A model generated the notes under the pieces. That model saw only the letters and a program-made list of their open reading frames with translations. It did not search any database and was not told where the DNA came from. Shown here piece by piece: positions 17,757 through 26,466 of a stretch of 64,000 nucleotides of DNA (positions are counted from its first letter, which is position 1; every line of letters begins with the position of its first letter). Origin of the DNA: Bacteroidota bacterium (GTDB lineage Bacteria; Bacteroidota; Bacteroidia; Bacteroidales; Paludibacteraceae); NCBI GenBank assembly GCA_023391625.1, contig JAEWAN010000033.1:1-64000 (forward strand), read 5' to 3'. The position numbers were made by a program, and so were the translations under genes.

Positions 17757-19175
17757 CTAATTGTATACTTTCAACTTCTGTCCGGCGTAAATACGCGTTC
17801 CTGGAATATTATTCCAAGATTTCAACTTAGCTACAGAAACCCCGTATTTTTTAGCAATACCACTCAGTGTATCCCCGCTTCTTACTTTATGGTACAGCAT
17901 TTTTCCGGAACCTCCCGGATCGGCCAAACGGGCAGCCTCAACCTCTTTTCTCCGATTATTAACCAATTCATCTGCCTTATACACAAGGATGTCATCATAA
18001 TTATCAACATAAGCACACATTTGATAAACTGGCAAACATAGGGAATAAGGCTGTATATCCCCCGGAATAATATCTCTTCTGTATTGAGGGTTCAACATTC
18101 TGACTTCATTAACAGAAATGTCCAACACAGAAGCAACTTGCTCCAAATGGATACGATCAGTTACCATAACGGTATCAGTCATCAAAGGAAATTCTACTGT
18201 CGCCGGGCAAATGCTATGCTGATCCGCATAATTCATTATATAATTAGCTGCTATAAATATAGGAACATATCCACGGGTTTCCCTGGGCAGATAAGGATAG
18301 ATAGCCCAAAAATCCTGTTTCCCTCCAGACCTGCGTATCGCCTTGTTCACATTTCCCGGACCACAATTATATGCTGCAATAGCCAAATGCCAGTCACCAT
18401 ACAGTCCATATAAATCGGACAAAAAACGGGCTGCTGCATGAGTGGACTTCACCGGATCCAAACGCTCATCAATAAGGCTATTTATTTCCAAACCGTAGCT
18501 CCGTCCTGTGGCAATCATAAATTGCCAGAGCCCGGCAGCACCCATTGACGATATAGCCCTCGGATTAAGTGCAGATTCTATAACCGGAAGATATTTCAAC
18601 TCCAAAGGAAGTCCGTTTGCGCCCAAAATTTCCTCAAAAATAGGGAAATAATAATCTCCGGCAGCCAACATATACTCCACTTGCTTACTTCTTTTGTCGG
18701 AATACAGCTTAATCAATGACTTAACCAGATTATTGTAAGGCATTTCAATGACGTGAGGCAGGCGTGACAAACGTATAATATACATTGAGTCCGAGATTTC
18801 ATCTGTCCCTGCTGTCTTTTCACAATTAAAATTCACCCCACGTTCTGCCACCCATGATTGCAACATTGTGTCAAGCATAGCATCCAGATCCTTAGGTACA
18901 ATAGTAGTTGAATCAAAAACGACAGAATCCCGCACTGTAAAATCAATATCAGCATAATCATCGGCTTCAAAAACCAATACATCACTTTCCTCTTCTTCCT
19001 GAGGTGTATTGATATCCTGAAAAACATCTTTATTCTGCATAACAAAAGCGCTGTCACGCTTTTCTTTAGCTATTTTTCTTTTGGACTTAAAATTTAAACC
19101 ATAAGCCAGATCCGAACACAGCAGAAAAACAACCGTAAGCAATGCAATCCGCGATTTGCTGAAAAAATTATCCAT
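17757..19175 (-). CDS. MltD-like lytic transglycosylase with LysM domain
   Basis: From the ATG at 19175 the protein has 472 residues. It has a signal peptide (MDNFFSKSRIALLTVVFLL, then CSDLAYG), a family 1 lytic transglycosylase domain (LPLELKYLPVIESALNPRA with catalytic Glu, GAAGLWQFM, AIAAYNCGPGNV) and a C-terminal LysM (YHKVRSGDTLSGIAKKYGVS). It cleaves peptidoglycan strands in the periplasm. A GGAGG 12 bases upstream supports this start over an in-frame ATG at 19208, which would place a basic extension before the signal peptide. Its position after parAB-DUF5683 is a common Bacteroidales order. Confidence 0.93.
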   Translation of the reverse strand: MDNFFSKSRIALLTVVFLLCSDLAYGLNFKSKRKIAKEKRDSAFVMQNKDVFQDINTPQEEEESDVLVFEADDYADIDFTVRDSVVFDSTTIVPKDLDAMLDTMLQSWVAERGVNFNCEKTAGTDEISDSMYIIRLSRLPHVIEMPYNNLVKSLIKLYSDKRSKQVEYMLAAGDYYFPIFEEILGANGLPLELKYLPVIESALNPRAISSMGAAGLWQFMIATGRSYGLEINSLIDERLDPVKSTHAAARFLSDLYGLYGDWHLAIAAYNCGPGNVNKAIRRSGGKQDFWAIYPYLPRETRGYVPIFIAANYIMNYADQHSICPATVEFPLMTDTVMVTDRIHLEQVASVLDISVNEVRMLNPQYRRDIIPGDIQPYSLCLPVYQMCAYVDNYDDILVYKADELVNNRRKEVEAARLADPGGSGKMLYHKVRSGDTLSGIAKKYGVSVAKLKSWNNIPGTRIYAGQKLKVYN

Positions 19176-19215
19176 ACTTTTTATATACCTCCGAAAAGTA
19201 AAAACCAAACTTACA

Positions 19216-20007
19216 CTATTTAATACGAAAACTCCACTGCACCCCTATCGCGTTATTGCGGCCAATAGTATTAGCAGGAGTTACAGGATTATTATTAACC
19301 ATATCGTTGTTAATCAGAGTAGGCTGTACCCGCATAGCCAAATCCGGGCTGATATCAAAATCATACAGCTGTGCATCTACATAAGCTTCCAATATAGTCA
19401 ATCCATAATATATAACAGTAACCAGGATACTCAAATCCCTGTATCTCAGATATTGATCACGACCTGTTTTCAGTATATTCGCAAAACCGTCTTCTCCTCC
19501 ATACAAATCTATGCTATTCCCCCGAAGCAAAGCCAGGTGGCTATTGGTTGTAGGATCACCGTCAATTATATCATAATAGGCCGTATTATACGTTTTGTAT
19601 TGTTGTGAATTCCAGGTAATAGCAAAAGCACACCCCACAAATCCCCCGTAAACAATAGGCAACTTCCAATATTTTTTATTTATAATTTGTCCATAGCCAG
19701 GAATAACCGCTCCCAACCAAACGGCCTTATTCGCGTCCGGTTTAAAAGCCTTTTTAGTAGTGACCGTATCTGCGCTAAGAGTATCCGTAGGAGAAATAAT
19801 ATCATCAGCCACAATAATGTTTCCTAAAGTATCTGGCAGAACTACTTCCTGGCGCGTGTCCACCGTATCGGCAAAAGAAACCTCATCCGGTGTTGCATAG
19901 ATACCGCCCTCCGTCGGCTGGGCATTAAGGCTCGCAGAGATTAAGCAAATAAAGAAACAAAATATTAGCGGAAGTTTATTCACAGGTAGTATTTCAAATT
20001 TTATCAA
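19216..20007 (-). CDS. DUF5683 domain-containing protein
   Basis: This 263-residue protein of unknown function has an N-terminal signal or anchor sequence (LPLIFCFFICLISASLNAQ), then a low-complexity region. The conserved DUF5683 core follows, with KAVWLGAVIPGYGQIINKKYWKLPIVYGGF and hydrophobic segments suggesting membrane association. Its start overlaps the parB end by 14 bases. It is regularly found between parB and an MltD-like transglycosylase in Bacteroidales, hinting at a link between chromosome segregation and cell-envelope growth, but no activity is known. Confidence 0.85.
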   Translation of the reverse strand: MIKFEILPVNKLPLIFCFFICLISASLNAQPTEGGIYATPDEVSFADTVDTRQEVVLPDTLGNIIVADDIISPTDTLSADTVTTKKAFKPDANKAVWLGAVIPGYGQIINKKYWKLPIVYGGFVGCAFAITWNSQQYKTYNTAYYDIIDGDPTTNSHLALLRGNSIDLYGGEDGFANILKTGRDQYLRYRDLSILVTVIYYGLTILEAYVDAQLYDFDISPDLAMRVQPTLINNDMVNNNPVTPANTIGRNNAIGVQWSFRIK

Positions 20008-20881
20008 ACATATCCATTATGCGTGCCAGCTCCTCATCACTTGCAAATGGAATGGTTATTTTACCCTTACCGCTATGGTTGCAGGTCAATTGAACCTTAG
20101 TCCCCAACCTACGGGTTAATTGTTCCTTTAGTTCATCAAATTCTTTCAGAGAAACTACCGGATTTTCCTTTTTATCCTGTTTGCCTTTTCCCTCAAACTG
20201 ACCCGTTTCCATATATTCACGAACCAGCTCTTCTACCTTCCGCACACTATAACCATTTTTTTGGATAGCTTCATAAAAACGAAGCTGCACAGCAGGATCA
20301 TCCACACTAAGTATAGCCCGGGCATGCCCCATATCTATCTTTTTATCCTTAATTCCCATCTGTATTTCGGCAGGTAAACGCAACAAACGCAGGTAATTGG
20401 CTATAGTAGCCCGTTTCTTCCCCACCCGCTCGCTCAAACGTTCTTGCGTCAATTTATATTCCTCCATCAAACGATGGAAAGCCAAGGCTATTTCAATGGC
20501 ATTCAAATCTTCCCGTTGAATATTTTCAATCAATGCCATCTCCATCACCTGCTCATCAGCCGCCGTCTTTACATAAGCCGGAATCGTTTTAAGCCCGGCA
20601 CGTTTTGACGCCCTGTAACGACGTTCACCAGCTATAATCAAATAAGTGCCATCATCATTTTTACGCAGGGTAACAGGAGAAATCACTCCCAATTCACGGA
20701 TAGACGAAGCCAATTCTTCCAACGCTTCTTCTGAGAAATGGGTTCTCGGCTGATTAGGGTTGGCCATTATTAAACTCAACTCAACTTCATGAATGGATGA
20801 AGACCCACTGGTATTAATCGTTTCCGTATTAATTAAAGCACCTAATCCCCTACCTAATCTTGATTCTGTATGTTTAGCCAT
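19994..20881 (-). CDS. parB: Chromosome partitioning protein ParB
   Basis: Starting at the ATG at 20881 (MAKHTESRLGRGLGALI, the usual ParB start) the product has 295 residues. An in-frame upstream ATG at 20941 would overlap the parA end and add an atypical leader. It has the CTPase region with GERRYRASKRAG, the helix-turn-helix LTQERLSERVGKKRATIANYLR that reads parS, and a C-terminal dimer domain. It loads onto parS near the origin and, with ParA, segregates chromosomes. No good parS site was seen in this window. Confidence 0.95.
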   Translation of the reverse strand: MAKHTESRLGRGLGALINTETINTSGSSSIHEVELSLIMANPNQPRTHFSEEALEELASSIRELGVISPVTLRKNDDGTYLIIAGERRYRASKRAGLKTIPAYVKTAADEQVMEMALIENIQREDLNAIEIALAFHRLMEEYKLTQERLSERVGKKRATIANYLRLLRLPAEIQMGIKDKKIDMGHARAILSVDDPAVQLRFYEAIQKNGYSVRKVEELVREYMETGQFEGKGKQDKKENPVVSLKEFDELKEQLTRRLGTKVQLTCNHSGKGKITIPFASDEELARIMDMFDKI

Positions 20882-20918
20882 ATAAATTAAACTTTCTTCT
20901 GCCGGACTACCAACCTTT

Positions 20919-21689
20919 TTATTTAACACTATTCTTTTCAATCAACTCTTTAGCCAAATCCATATAATTCAAAGCACCTTTCGATTCCGGATCATACTCC
21001 AAAACCGGTTTCCCATGACTCGGAGCTTCGCTCAACCTCACATTACGGACAATAGCCGTATCAAACACCATTTTGTCAAAATGCTTCTTCACCTCTTCAT
21101 ACACCTGGTTTGCCAAACGTAAACGGTTATCATACATCGTCAGCAAAAATCCTTCTATCTCCAATGCCGGATTCAATTTACTCTTGATAATTTTAATCGT
21201 ATTCAGCAACTTACTGATTCCTTCCAAAGCAAAATATTCGCATTGCACCGGAATAATAACGGAATTAGAAGCTGTAAGGGCATTAACCGTAATAAGTCCT
21301 AAAGAAGGAGAGCAATCTATCAATATAAAATCGTACAACGGTTTCAATATGTTCAACAAACCTTGCATACAACGTTCCCGATTATCCATATTCAACATTT
21401 CTATCTCCGCTCCTACAAGGTCAATATGTGATGGTAAAATGGAAAGATTCTCCACTTCCGTAGCCATAATTGCTTTCTGAGGGTCAATACCATCTATCAA
21501 ACATTCGTAAATAGTAAATTCAAGCGATTCAATATCAATTCCCAAACCAGAAGATGCATTAGCCTGGGGATCGGCATCCACAAGCAATACTTTTTTACCC
21601 AGTTTCGCCAATGAAGCTCCCAGATTGATTGCGGTTGTTGTTTTACCTACACCACCCTTCTGATTTGCCAACGATATGATTTTGCCCAT
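20919..21689 (-). CDS. parA: Chromosome partitioning ATPase ParA
   Basis: The 256-residue protein is a Soj/ParA Walker-type ATPase with the deviant Walker A KGGVGKTTTAINLG, the Walker A' segment LLVDADPQANASSGLG and LIDCSPSLGLITVNALTA. It binds DNA non-specifically in its ATP form and moves ParB-parS complexes. It is the first gene of the parA-parB-DUF5683-transglycosylase run and has a well-formed promoter about 100 bases upstream. Confidence 0.96.
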   Translation of the reverse strand: MGKIISLANQKGGVGKTTTAINLGASLAKLGKKVLLVDADPQANASSGLGIDIESLEFTIYECLIDGIDPQKAIMATEVENLSILPSHIDLVGAEIEMLNMDNRERCMQGLLNILKPLYDFILIDCSPSLGLITVNALTASNSVIIPVQCEYFALEGISKLLNTIKIIKSKLNPALEIEGFLLTMYDNRLRLANQVYEEVKKHFDKMVFDTAIVRNVRLSEAPSHGKPVLEYDPESKGALNYMDLAKELIEKNSVK

Positions 21690-21786
21690 ATTATTTCAAT
21701 TAAAAAAATTACGACTTCATTTTTTATACCTGAAATCAACGTTTTTCATGTTCTCCACACAAAGCACTTTGACTTCTTTAATTTGG

Positions 21787-21817
21787 CAAAGATAATCAAT
21801 ATCTTATTATTCACCAA
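21787..21817 (-). promoter_or_regulatory. Promoter of the parA operon
   Basis: On the minus strand a TTG (21815-21817) is followed after 20 bases by TATCTTTG (21787-21794), matching both Bacteroidota promoter elements. The predicted leader is about 90 bases. Confidence 0.7.
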
Positions 21818-21877
21818 GCGAACGCCATTTGCACAAAAGAGAACCAACAAGAATACAATATTCTCATTTACAATCAA

Positions 21878-21915
21878 ATAGGACAGAGTTTAAAAGTATT
21901 CAAACCCTGCCCTAT
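21878..21915 (-). terminator. Hairpin in the parA/blaR gap
   Basis: An inverted repeat (ATAGGACAGAG... to ...CCTGCCCTAT) pairs perfectly on the minus strand if G-U pairs are allowed, but has A-C mismatches on the plus strand. That suggests a minus-strand RNA element, perhaps a weak terminator for the M56 gene that ends 335 bases upstream. The following T-run is poor. Besides this and the parA promoter, the 561-base gap (21690-22250) shows nothing else. Confidence 0.4.
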
Positions 21916-22250
21916 AATAAAATAAAAAAATTTAATTTTTATTTAATATTGAGATATTCCACGTTTTAAATCTCCTGATTACAGCTTTCCTATTCCACAG
22001 TCATACTCTTATCCGAGCAACACCAACCACAAATTCTTTCCAGCTGTAAAGTTCCTTAAATATACAAAGAATACATTTTATAGTATCATAAACGTCAACC
22101 CGTTTTTGTTCCCATAACATCATTTTTATTACAACTATACCAAATCAACTGCTATGACCGATATAGCACCGATTCATTTTTTATAGTTAACTAATATCCG
22201 ACTTATACTTTGTCAAAAACAGAAAAACATCAGGACACTACGAATAAAAA

Positions 22251-23738
22251 TTAACCTCTACGTGTTTTTATTTCAATAACTCCGAACTTAATTCGATCAC
22301 CATATTCTTTTCCATACTTTTTCCAATATTCACTATATGCCTCCCCTTCTTTATATACGTTCACTACATCAATCTTATTAGTACTTATACTATTAAGATC
22401 AAAATCCGCCCCCATCACCTCACCATCTACAATAATCAAAGGATTTCCCTTTGAAGCATCATTCTGAATACCGACAGACAAATCACTCTTTGACCCATCC
22501 AATGAGAAACGAATAGGAAGCGTGTACAGAATATCCACTTTTTCACCAGCCTTTTCTCCCTTCAGGTAATATCCTGGAATCCATCTCGGCAAATTTTCCA
22601 CAAAAGCCAAAGCTGCATGATCCAACGTAGAAGAAACACTCCGGATAATTTTTCCCTGACTTATCCTTCCATCCTTTTCTACAACAAACTGTACAACCAC
22701 CGTTCCTTCTTCACCACTCTGTTCTGCTTCTTTCGGATAATGTAAATTTTCACTCATATACGTATATATATTTTCGGAAATTTCAGAAGGGAACTGAGGC
22801 ATTTGTACGGAATCCGGAGCATTCAATCCATAAACTTCCAAAGGCACAACTGCCATCATCTGATCACTTGACTTCTGTTTATCACAAGCCAACACCAATA
22901 CCGCCAATAGGGGAATTACCAAACTATATTTCAGTAAACCCATTTTCTTTGTTTTTTCTTTTTTCATCATAATGATTCTTTTTTTAAGATGTGATACATT
23001 AAACTTATTTATAATCTGAACAGCCGGCATATCCAGCGCTTGTTCTAATAAATGATATTGGTAATGCTTTACGTCACAACCCTCTTGTTTCAACACATAA
23101 TCATCTGCCAAGAACTCAAGATTATCCTTCATTTCTTTCCTCAGCAACCAAACAAAAGGGTTTATCCAGCAAACAGCCAAAAGCAACTCATAAAATATTA
23201 CATCCAGAGTGTGTAACTGCCTGGCATGTCCATATTCATGAAAAACCACCTCCTGCAATGCTTCCTGATCATACAAAGCAGGATTTAAATAAACAGAACG
23301 TCCGAAAGAAAAAGGCGACCTGCATGCTTCACTTACTTTCACATCAACGCCACAAACTTTTTCGCTTACATACTTTCTATTCAAACGGTACACCGAGAGC
23401 AATTGGATAAATAAACGGAGTAAAAACAACAAGGATATTACCCCATACACCACAAAAAATACTGAAACCCAATCAAAGGATTGTGGCTGCACAATCTCAC
23501 TTGCGGATACGTCAGGAACAATCAGGCTCCAATCCGGCATCAGCGACAGTATCGGCTCCGGGCGTTTCCAATAATCCAACTGTATAAAAGGAAACAGCAA
23601 AGAACACACAACAATGCCCCAAAAATAGATTCTCCGGACAATCCAAAACGTATCTTTATAAAAGAATAAGCGATACAGGCAATAGAACAAACCCAAAGCC
23701 ACATTAACCTGTAAAAAATAAATCATTATATCCGTCAT
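22251..23738 (-). CDS. BlaR1-like M56 membrane metallopeptidase with TonB C-terminal and plug-like tail
   Basis: The 495-residue protein begins with membrane helices at about residues 4-24, 33-52 and 90-115. The cytoplasmic M56 zinc protease domain follows, with H167-E-Y-G-H171 and the downstream NLEFLADDYVL. After a helix with KYSLVIPLLAVLVLACDK comes a TonB C-terminal-like domain (GTVVVQFVVEKDGRISQGK, DHAALAFVENLPRWIPG). The last 60 residues (NPLIIVDGEVM ... VIEIKTRRG) resemble the plug segment of TonB-dependent receptors. It probably senses an envelope signal and inactivates the BlaI-type repressor encoded just upstream (4-base overlap). The signal is unknown; no beta-lactamase gene is nearby. 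Confidence 0.88.
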   Translation of the reverse strand: MTDIMIYFLQVNVALGLFYCLYRLFFYKDTFWIVRRIYFWGIVVCSLLFPFIQLDYWKRPEPILSLMPDWSLIVPDVSASEIVQPQSFDWVSVFFVVYGVISLLFLLRLFIQLLSVYRLNRKYVSEKVCGVDVKVSEACRSPFSFGRSVYLNPALYDQEALQEVVFHEYGHARQLHTLDVIFYELLLAVCWINPFVWLLRKEMKDNLEFLADDYVLKQEGCDVKHYQYHLLEQALDMPAVQIINKFNVSHLKKRIIMMKKEKTKKMGLLKYSLVIPLLAVLVLACDKQKSSDQMMAVVPLEVYGLNAPDSVQMPQFPSEISENIYTYMSENLHYPKEAEQSGEEGTVVVQFVVEKDGRISQGKIIRSVSSTLDHAALAFVENLPRWIPGYYLKGEKAGEKVDILYTLPIRFSLDGSKSDLSVGIQNDASKGNPLIIVDGEVMGADFDLNSISTNKIDVVNVYKEGEAYSEYWKKYGKEYGDRIKFGVIEIKTRRG

Positions 23739-24091
23739 TGTTTTTCTATAAGTTTTATAATTTCCTGCAATTCTTCCGGGGATATTTTTTGCTTTTCCAC
23801 AAAAAAACTGACCATTTCTTTATAAGAGTTTTCAAAATAATTCCGGACTATATTCGACATAAATGTCGATTTATACTCATTTTCTTCTATCAAAGGAGTA
23901 TACTCATACGTATTTCCATAACGTTTGGAAGAAACATATCCCTTCTTTTCCAGATTTTTTACAATTGAGGCCAAAGTTGTATATGGAGGACGAGGATTCT
24001 CCATTCTTTCCAAAAAATCTTTTATAAACCCTTTTCCTGTCTGCCAAACCACAAGCATAACTTCTTCTTCCTGATGCGTTAATTTTTCCAT
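23735..24091 (-). CDS. BlaI/MecI-type transcriptional repressor
   Basis: From the ATG at 24091 (MEKLTHQEEEVMLVVWQTGKG) this is a 118-residue winged-helix repressor with the PPYTTLASIVKNLEKKGYVSSKR recognition region and a C-terminal helical dimer domain that M56 proteases cleave in related systems. An in-frame ATG at 24103 would add four residues. It overlaps the M56 gene by four bases. A strong palindrome just upstream (24108-24124) is a likely autoregulatory operator. Confidence 0.93.
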   Translation of the reverse strand: MEKLTHQEEEVMLVVWQTGKGFIKDFLERMENPRPPYTTLASIVKNLEKKGYVSSKRYGNTYEYTPLIEENEYKSTFMSNIVRNYFENSYKEMVSFFVEKQKISPEELQEIIKLIEKQ

Positions 24092-24107
24092 ACTAATAAT
24101 CATTTAA

Positions 24108-24142
24108 TTACGAAAACTTCGTAAAAGTACGAACATTTCATA
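24108..24142. promoter_or_regulatory. Candidate BlaI-type operator (two palindromes)
   Basis: TTACGAAAACTTCGTAA (24108-24124) is a perfect inverted repeat with a 3-base centre, 16 bases before the repressor start. A second copy with one mismatch, TACGAACATTTCATA, lies at 24128-24142, 19 bases away centre to centre, so both face nearly the same side of the helix. Position and symmetry fit autoregulation. Confidence 0.6.
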
Positions 24143-24217
24143 AACACCCAAACAAAAGAGTGCCATATTAATCTTTTTTAACCCTTAAAACAGATTAAAC
24201 TTCCATTTAAAATAGAC

Positions 24218-24225
24218 TATCTTTG
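24218..24225 (+). promoter_or_regulatory. Bacteroidota -7 box for fumC
   Basis: TATCTTTG matches TAnnTTTG. It would give a leader of about 190 bases before fumC that contains a 30-codon reading frame (24243-24335). Confidence 0.5.
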
Positions 24226-24421
24226 TTTATAACGAGTTATATGTGATAAAGGAGATATTTAAACCGGGAGCAGAACATCAGGAATATCTTAATTTGTTCG
24301 TTAGCATTTCTCCGACAGAAGATAAAAATCAATAAGGGAATTATCAGTAAAGAAGAAATTACCTGAACAATTCAAAACAAAGATGTGCATGATTTTGTTA
24401 GAATATATATAATCACTAGAT

Positions 24422-25807
24422 ATGGATTTTCGTATAGAAAAAGATACTATGGGGGAAGTTAAAGTCCCCGCAGGCAAATACTGGGGCGCACAGACCGAAC
24501 GCTCACGTAATAATTTTAAAATAGGAGCGGCCGGAAGTATGCCTATAGAAATTATTCATGCTTTTGCTATTTTAAAAAAGGCGGCTGCTCTCACCAACTA
24601 TGAATTACAAGTATTATCAAAAGAAAAATGCGACTTAATATGTCGGGTATGCGACGAGATATTACAAGGTAAACTGGACGACCAGTTTCCTCTGGTAATC
24701 TGGCAGACAGGCTCCGGTACTCAAAGCAACATGAACGTCAACGAAGTCATCGCTAACCGGGCGCATGTTTTGAATGGAGGCAAACTGGACGATGAGAACA
24801 AAATACTGCATCCCAATGATGACGTAAACAAATCGCAATCGTCAAACGACACTTTTCCCACAGCCATGCACATTGCAGCTTACTGTACCGTACAGGAAAA
24901 GACTTTGCCCGGTATAAAAAAATTACGGGACACGTTCGCCATAAAATCCAGCGAGTTCATGAGCATCATAAAAACAGGACGGACTCATTTTATGGATGCA
25001 ACTCCCCTGACGCTGGGTCAGGAATTTTCCGGTTACATGCAGCAGCTTGACAATGCGGTGCGGGCCATAAACAATGCCTTAGAAATGGTTGCGCAACTTG
25101 CATTAGGAGGTACTGCTGTAGGTACGGGACTAAATGCTCCCAAAGGTTATGATACCATGGTGGCCCGTCAAATAGCAGAACTAACCCACTACCCTTTTGT
25201 TACCGCTCCTAATAAATTTGAAGCCCTTGCTGCCCACGACTCAATGGTGGAACTCAGCAGCGCTCTAAAGCGGACTGCCGTGTCCTGTATGAAGATAGCC
25301 AACGACATCAGAATGTTGAGTTCCGGACCAAGATGCGGAATCGGAGAAATACTGATTCCTGAGAATGAACCCGGATCTTCCATTATGCCAGGTAAAGTAA
25401 ACCCGACCCAGGCGGAAGCCATGACAATGGTTGCAGCCCAGATTATCGGTAATGATGTTGCCGTGAGTATAGGAGGTTCAACCGGACATTTTGAACTAAA
25501 TGTGTTTAAACCCGTGATTGCTGCGAATGTATTACAATCAGCCAATCTATTAGGAGATGTATGCACTTCATTTAACGACAAATGCGCTGTTGGCATTCAA
25601 CCGAATATACCTATAATAAAAAAACATCTTGAAAACTCACTTATGCTGGTAACAGCACTAAATACACATATCGGATACGCTAATGCAGCTAAAATAGCAA
25701 AGAAAGCTCATCAGGAAGGTAAAACATTGCGCCAGGCTGCTTTAGAATCAGGTCTTGTAACCAATGAACAATTTGACAAATGGGTAGACCCATCGAAAAT
25801 GGTCTGA
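24422..25807 (+). CDS. fumC: Class II fumarate hydratase
   Basis: The 461-residue protein is a fumarase of the aspartase/fumarase superfamily. It carries GSGTQSNMNVNEVIANRA, the HPNDDVNKSQSSNDTFPTAMH substrate-binding region, TGRTHFMDATPLTLGQE, and the signature loop GSSIMPGKVNPTQAEA with the catalytic serine. It interconverts fumarate and malate in the cytoplasm; in Bacteroidales this often runs in the reductive direction towards succinate. GC content is higher than in its surroundings, consistent with high expression. A small unknown gene follows after 48 bases and both end at a strong terminator. Confidence 0.97.
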   Translation: MDFRIEKDTMGEVKVPAGKYWGAQTERSRNNFKIGAAGSMPIEIIHAFAILKKAAALTNYELQVLSKEKCDLICRVCDEILQGKLDDQFPLVIWQTGSGTQSNMNVNEVIANRAHVLNGGKLDDENKILHPNDDVNKSQSSNDTFPTAMHIAAYCTVQEKTLPGIKKLRDTFAIKSSEFMSIIKTGRTHFMDATPLTLGQEFSGYMQQLDNAVRAINNALEMVAQLALGGTAVGTGLNAPKGYDTMVARQIAELTHYPFVTAPNKFEALAAHDSMVELSSALKRTAVSCMKIANDIRMLSSGPRCGIGEILIPENEPGSSIMPGKVNPTQAEAMTMVAAQIIGNDVAVSIGGSTGHFELNVFKPVIAANVLQSANLLGDVCTSFNDKCAVGIQPNIPIIKKHLENSLMLVTALNTHIGYANAAKIAKKAHQEGKTLRQAALESGLVTNEQFDKWVDPSKMV

Positions 25808-25855
25808 TCGTTACAAATAAAATATAAATTTACAAATCTATTAATAATCATCATT

Positions 25856-26164
25856 ATGGAAAATTTGGTAAAACGACTGCAAGAAGAAGTTGGATTGACA
25901 GAAGAGCAAGCTCTTCAGACAATTGCTGTTATGAAAGACTTTATGGACAAAGAAGACATTTCTGTGGACTGGAATAAGTTTTTCAAAGGTAAATACGATG
26001 ACTTTGTAAAAAGCACCGCCTCTTTCATGAAAAAATTCTCCCGAAAAGTAGATGAGTTTTCAGACAAATTCTCTGACAAAGCCGAAGACTTTGCCATCCA
26101 CACCAAGAGGGCAGCCAGGGATATATCAAAAAAAATTTATGATAAATTAAACGACGAAGACTAA
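25856..26164 (+). CDS. Small helical protein of unknown function
   Basis: This 102-residue protein is not recognised. It is highly charged (rich in K, D and E), has no signal peptide, and looks fully helical. An N-terminal part (ENLVKRLQEEVGLTEEQALQTI) resembles short UBA-like or DUF-type helices. The C-terminal half contains a phenylalanine-spaced amphipathic region (SFMKKFSRKVDEFSDKFSDKAEDF). It lies 48 bases after fumC and directly before a terminator, so it is probably co-transcribed. The codon use looks real and there is no overlapping alternative frame of similar quality. Confidence 0.8.
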   Translation: MENLVKRLQEEVGLTEEQALQTIAVMKDFMDKEDISVDWNKFFKGKYDDFVKSTASFMKKFSRKVDEFSDKFSDKAEDFAIHTKRAARDISKKIYDKLNDED

Positions 26165-26180
26165 CAATAAAATAGAACTA

Positions 26181-26216
26181 AAAACGGAGCATTGGTTATC
26201 CCTAATGCTCCGTTTT
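26181..26216 (+). terminator. Terminator after fumC and the small helical gene
   Basis: A 13-base perfect stem (26181-26193 and 26204-26216, core CGGAGCATT) with a 10-base loop is followed by a T-run to 26219. Confidence 0.9.
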
Positions 26217-26372
26217 TTTATTTCTGACAACACAAAATCGATTCGTTCCCTTAACATTACAGTCCACAATAAATTTTCCACAGACTTATCCAGGATTTTC
26301 ACAAAAGCTCCAACCTGGGAACGAACTCCTCAAAAAGACTTAATCAACACTTCTTTCAACCATCAACAAAAA

Positions 26373-26404
26373 AGACAAGCCCTGCAAATTCACAGGACTT
26401 GTCT
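26373..26404 (-). terminator. Terminator of the drug-type RND operon
   Basis: On the minus strand AGACAAGTCCTG pairs with CAGGGCTTGTCT (one G-U pair) and is followed by six T. It lies about 60 bases after the outer-membrane factor stop codon. The 302-base gap 26165-26466 holds only the two terminators. Confidence 0.8.
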
Positions 26405-26466
26405 TATAAACGATCAAAATATATAAAGAGAGAATTATTTTTTCTAAACAAAAATCATGTTTATTA

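Noticed and set aside
22251..24091. Beta-lactam resistance locus
   Set aside because: The M56 protein lacks a penicillin-binding sensor domain and no beta-lactamase gene lies nearby.
25189..25596. A 135-codon minus-strand frame inside fumC
   Set aside because: fumC is unambiguous on the plus strand; this frame has no family features or upstream signals.
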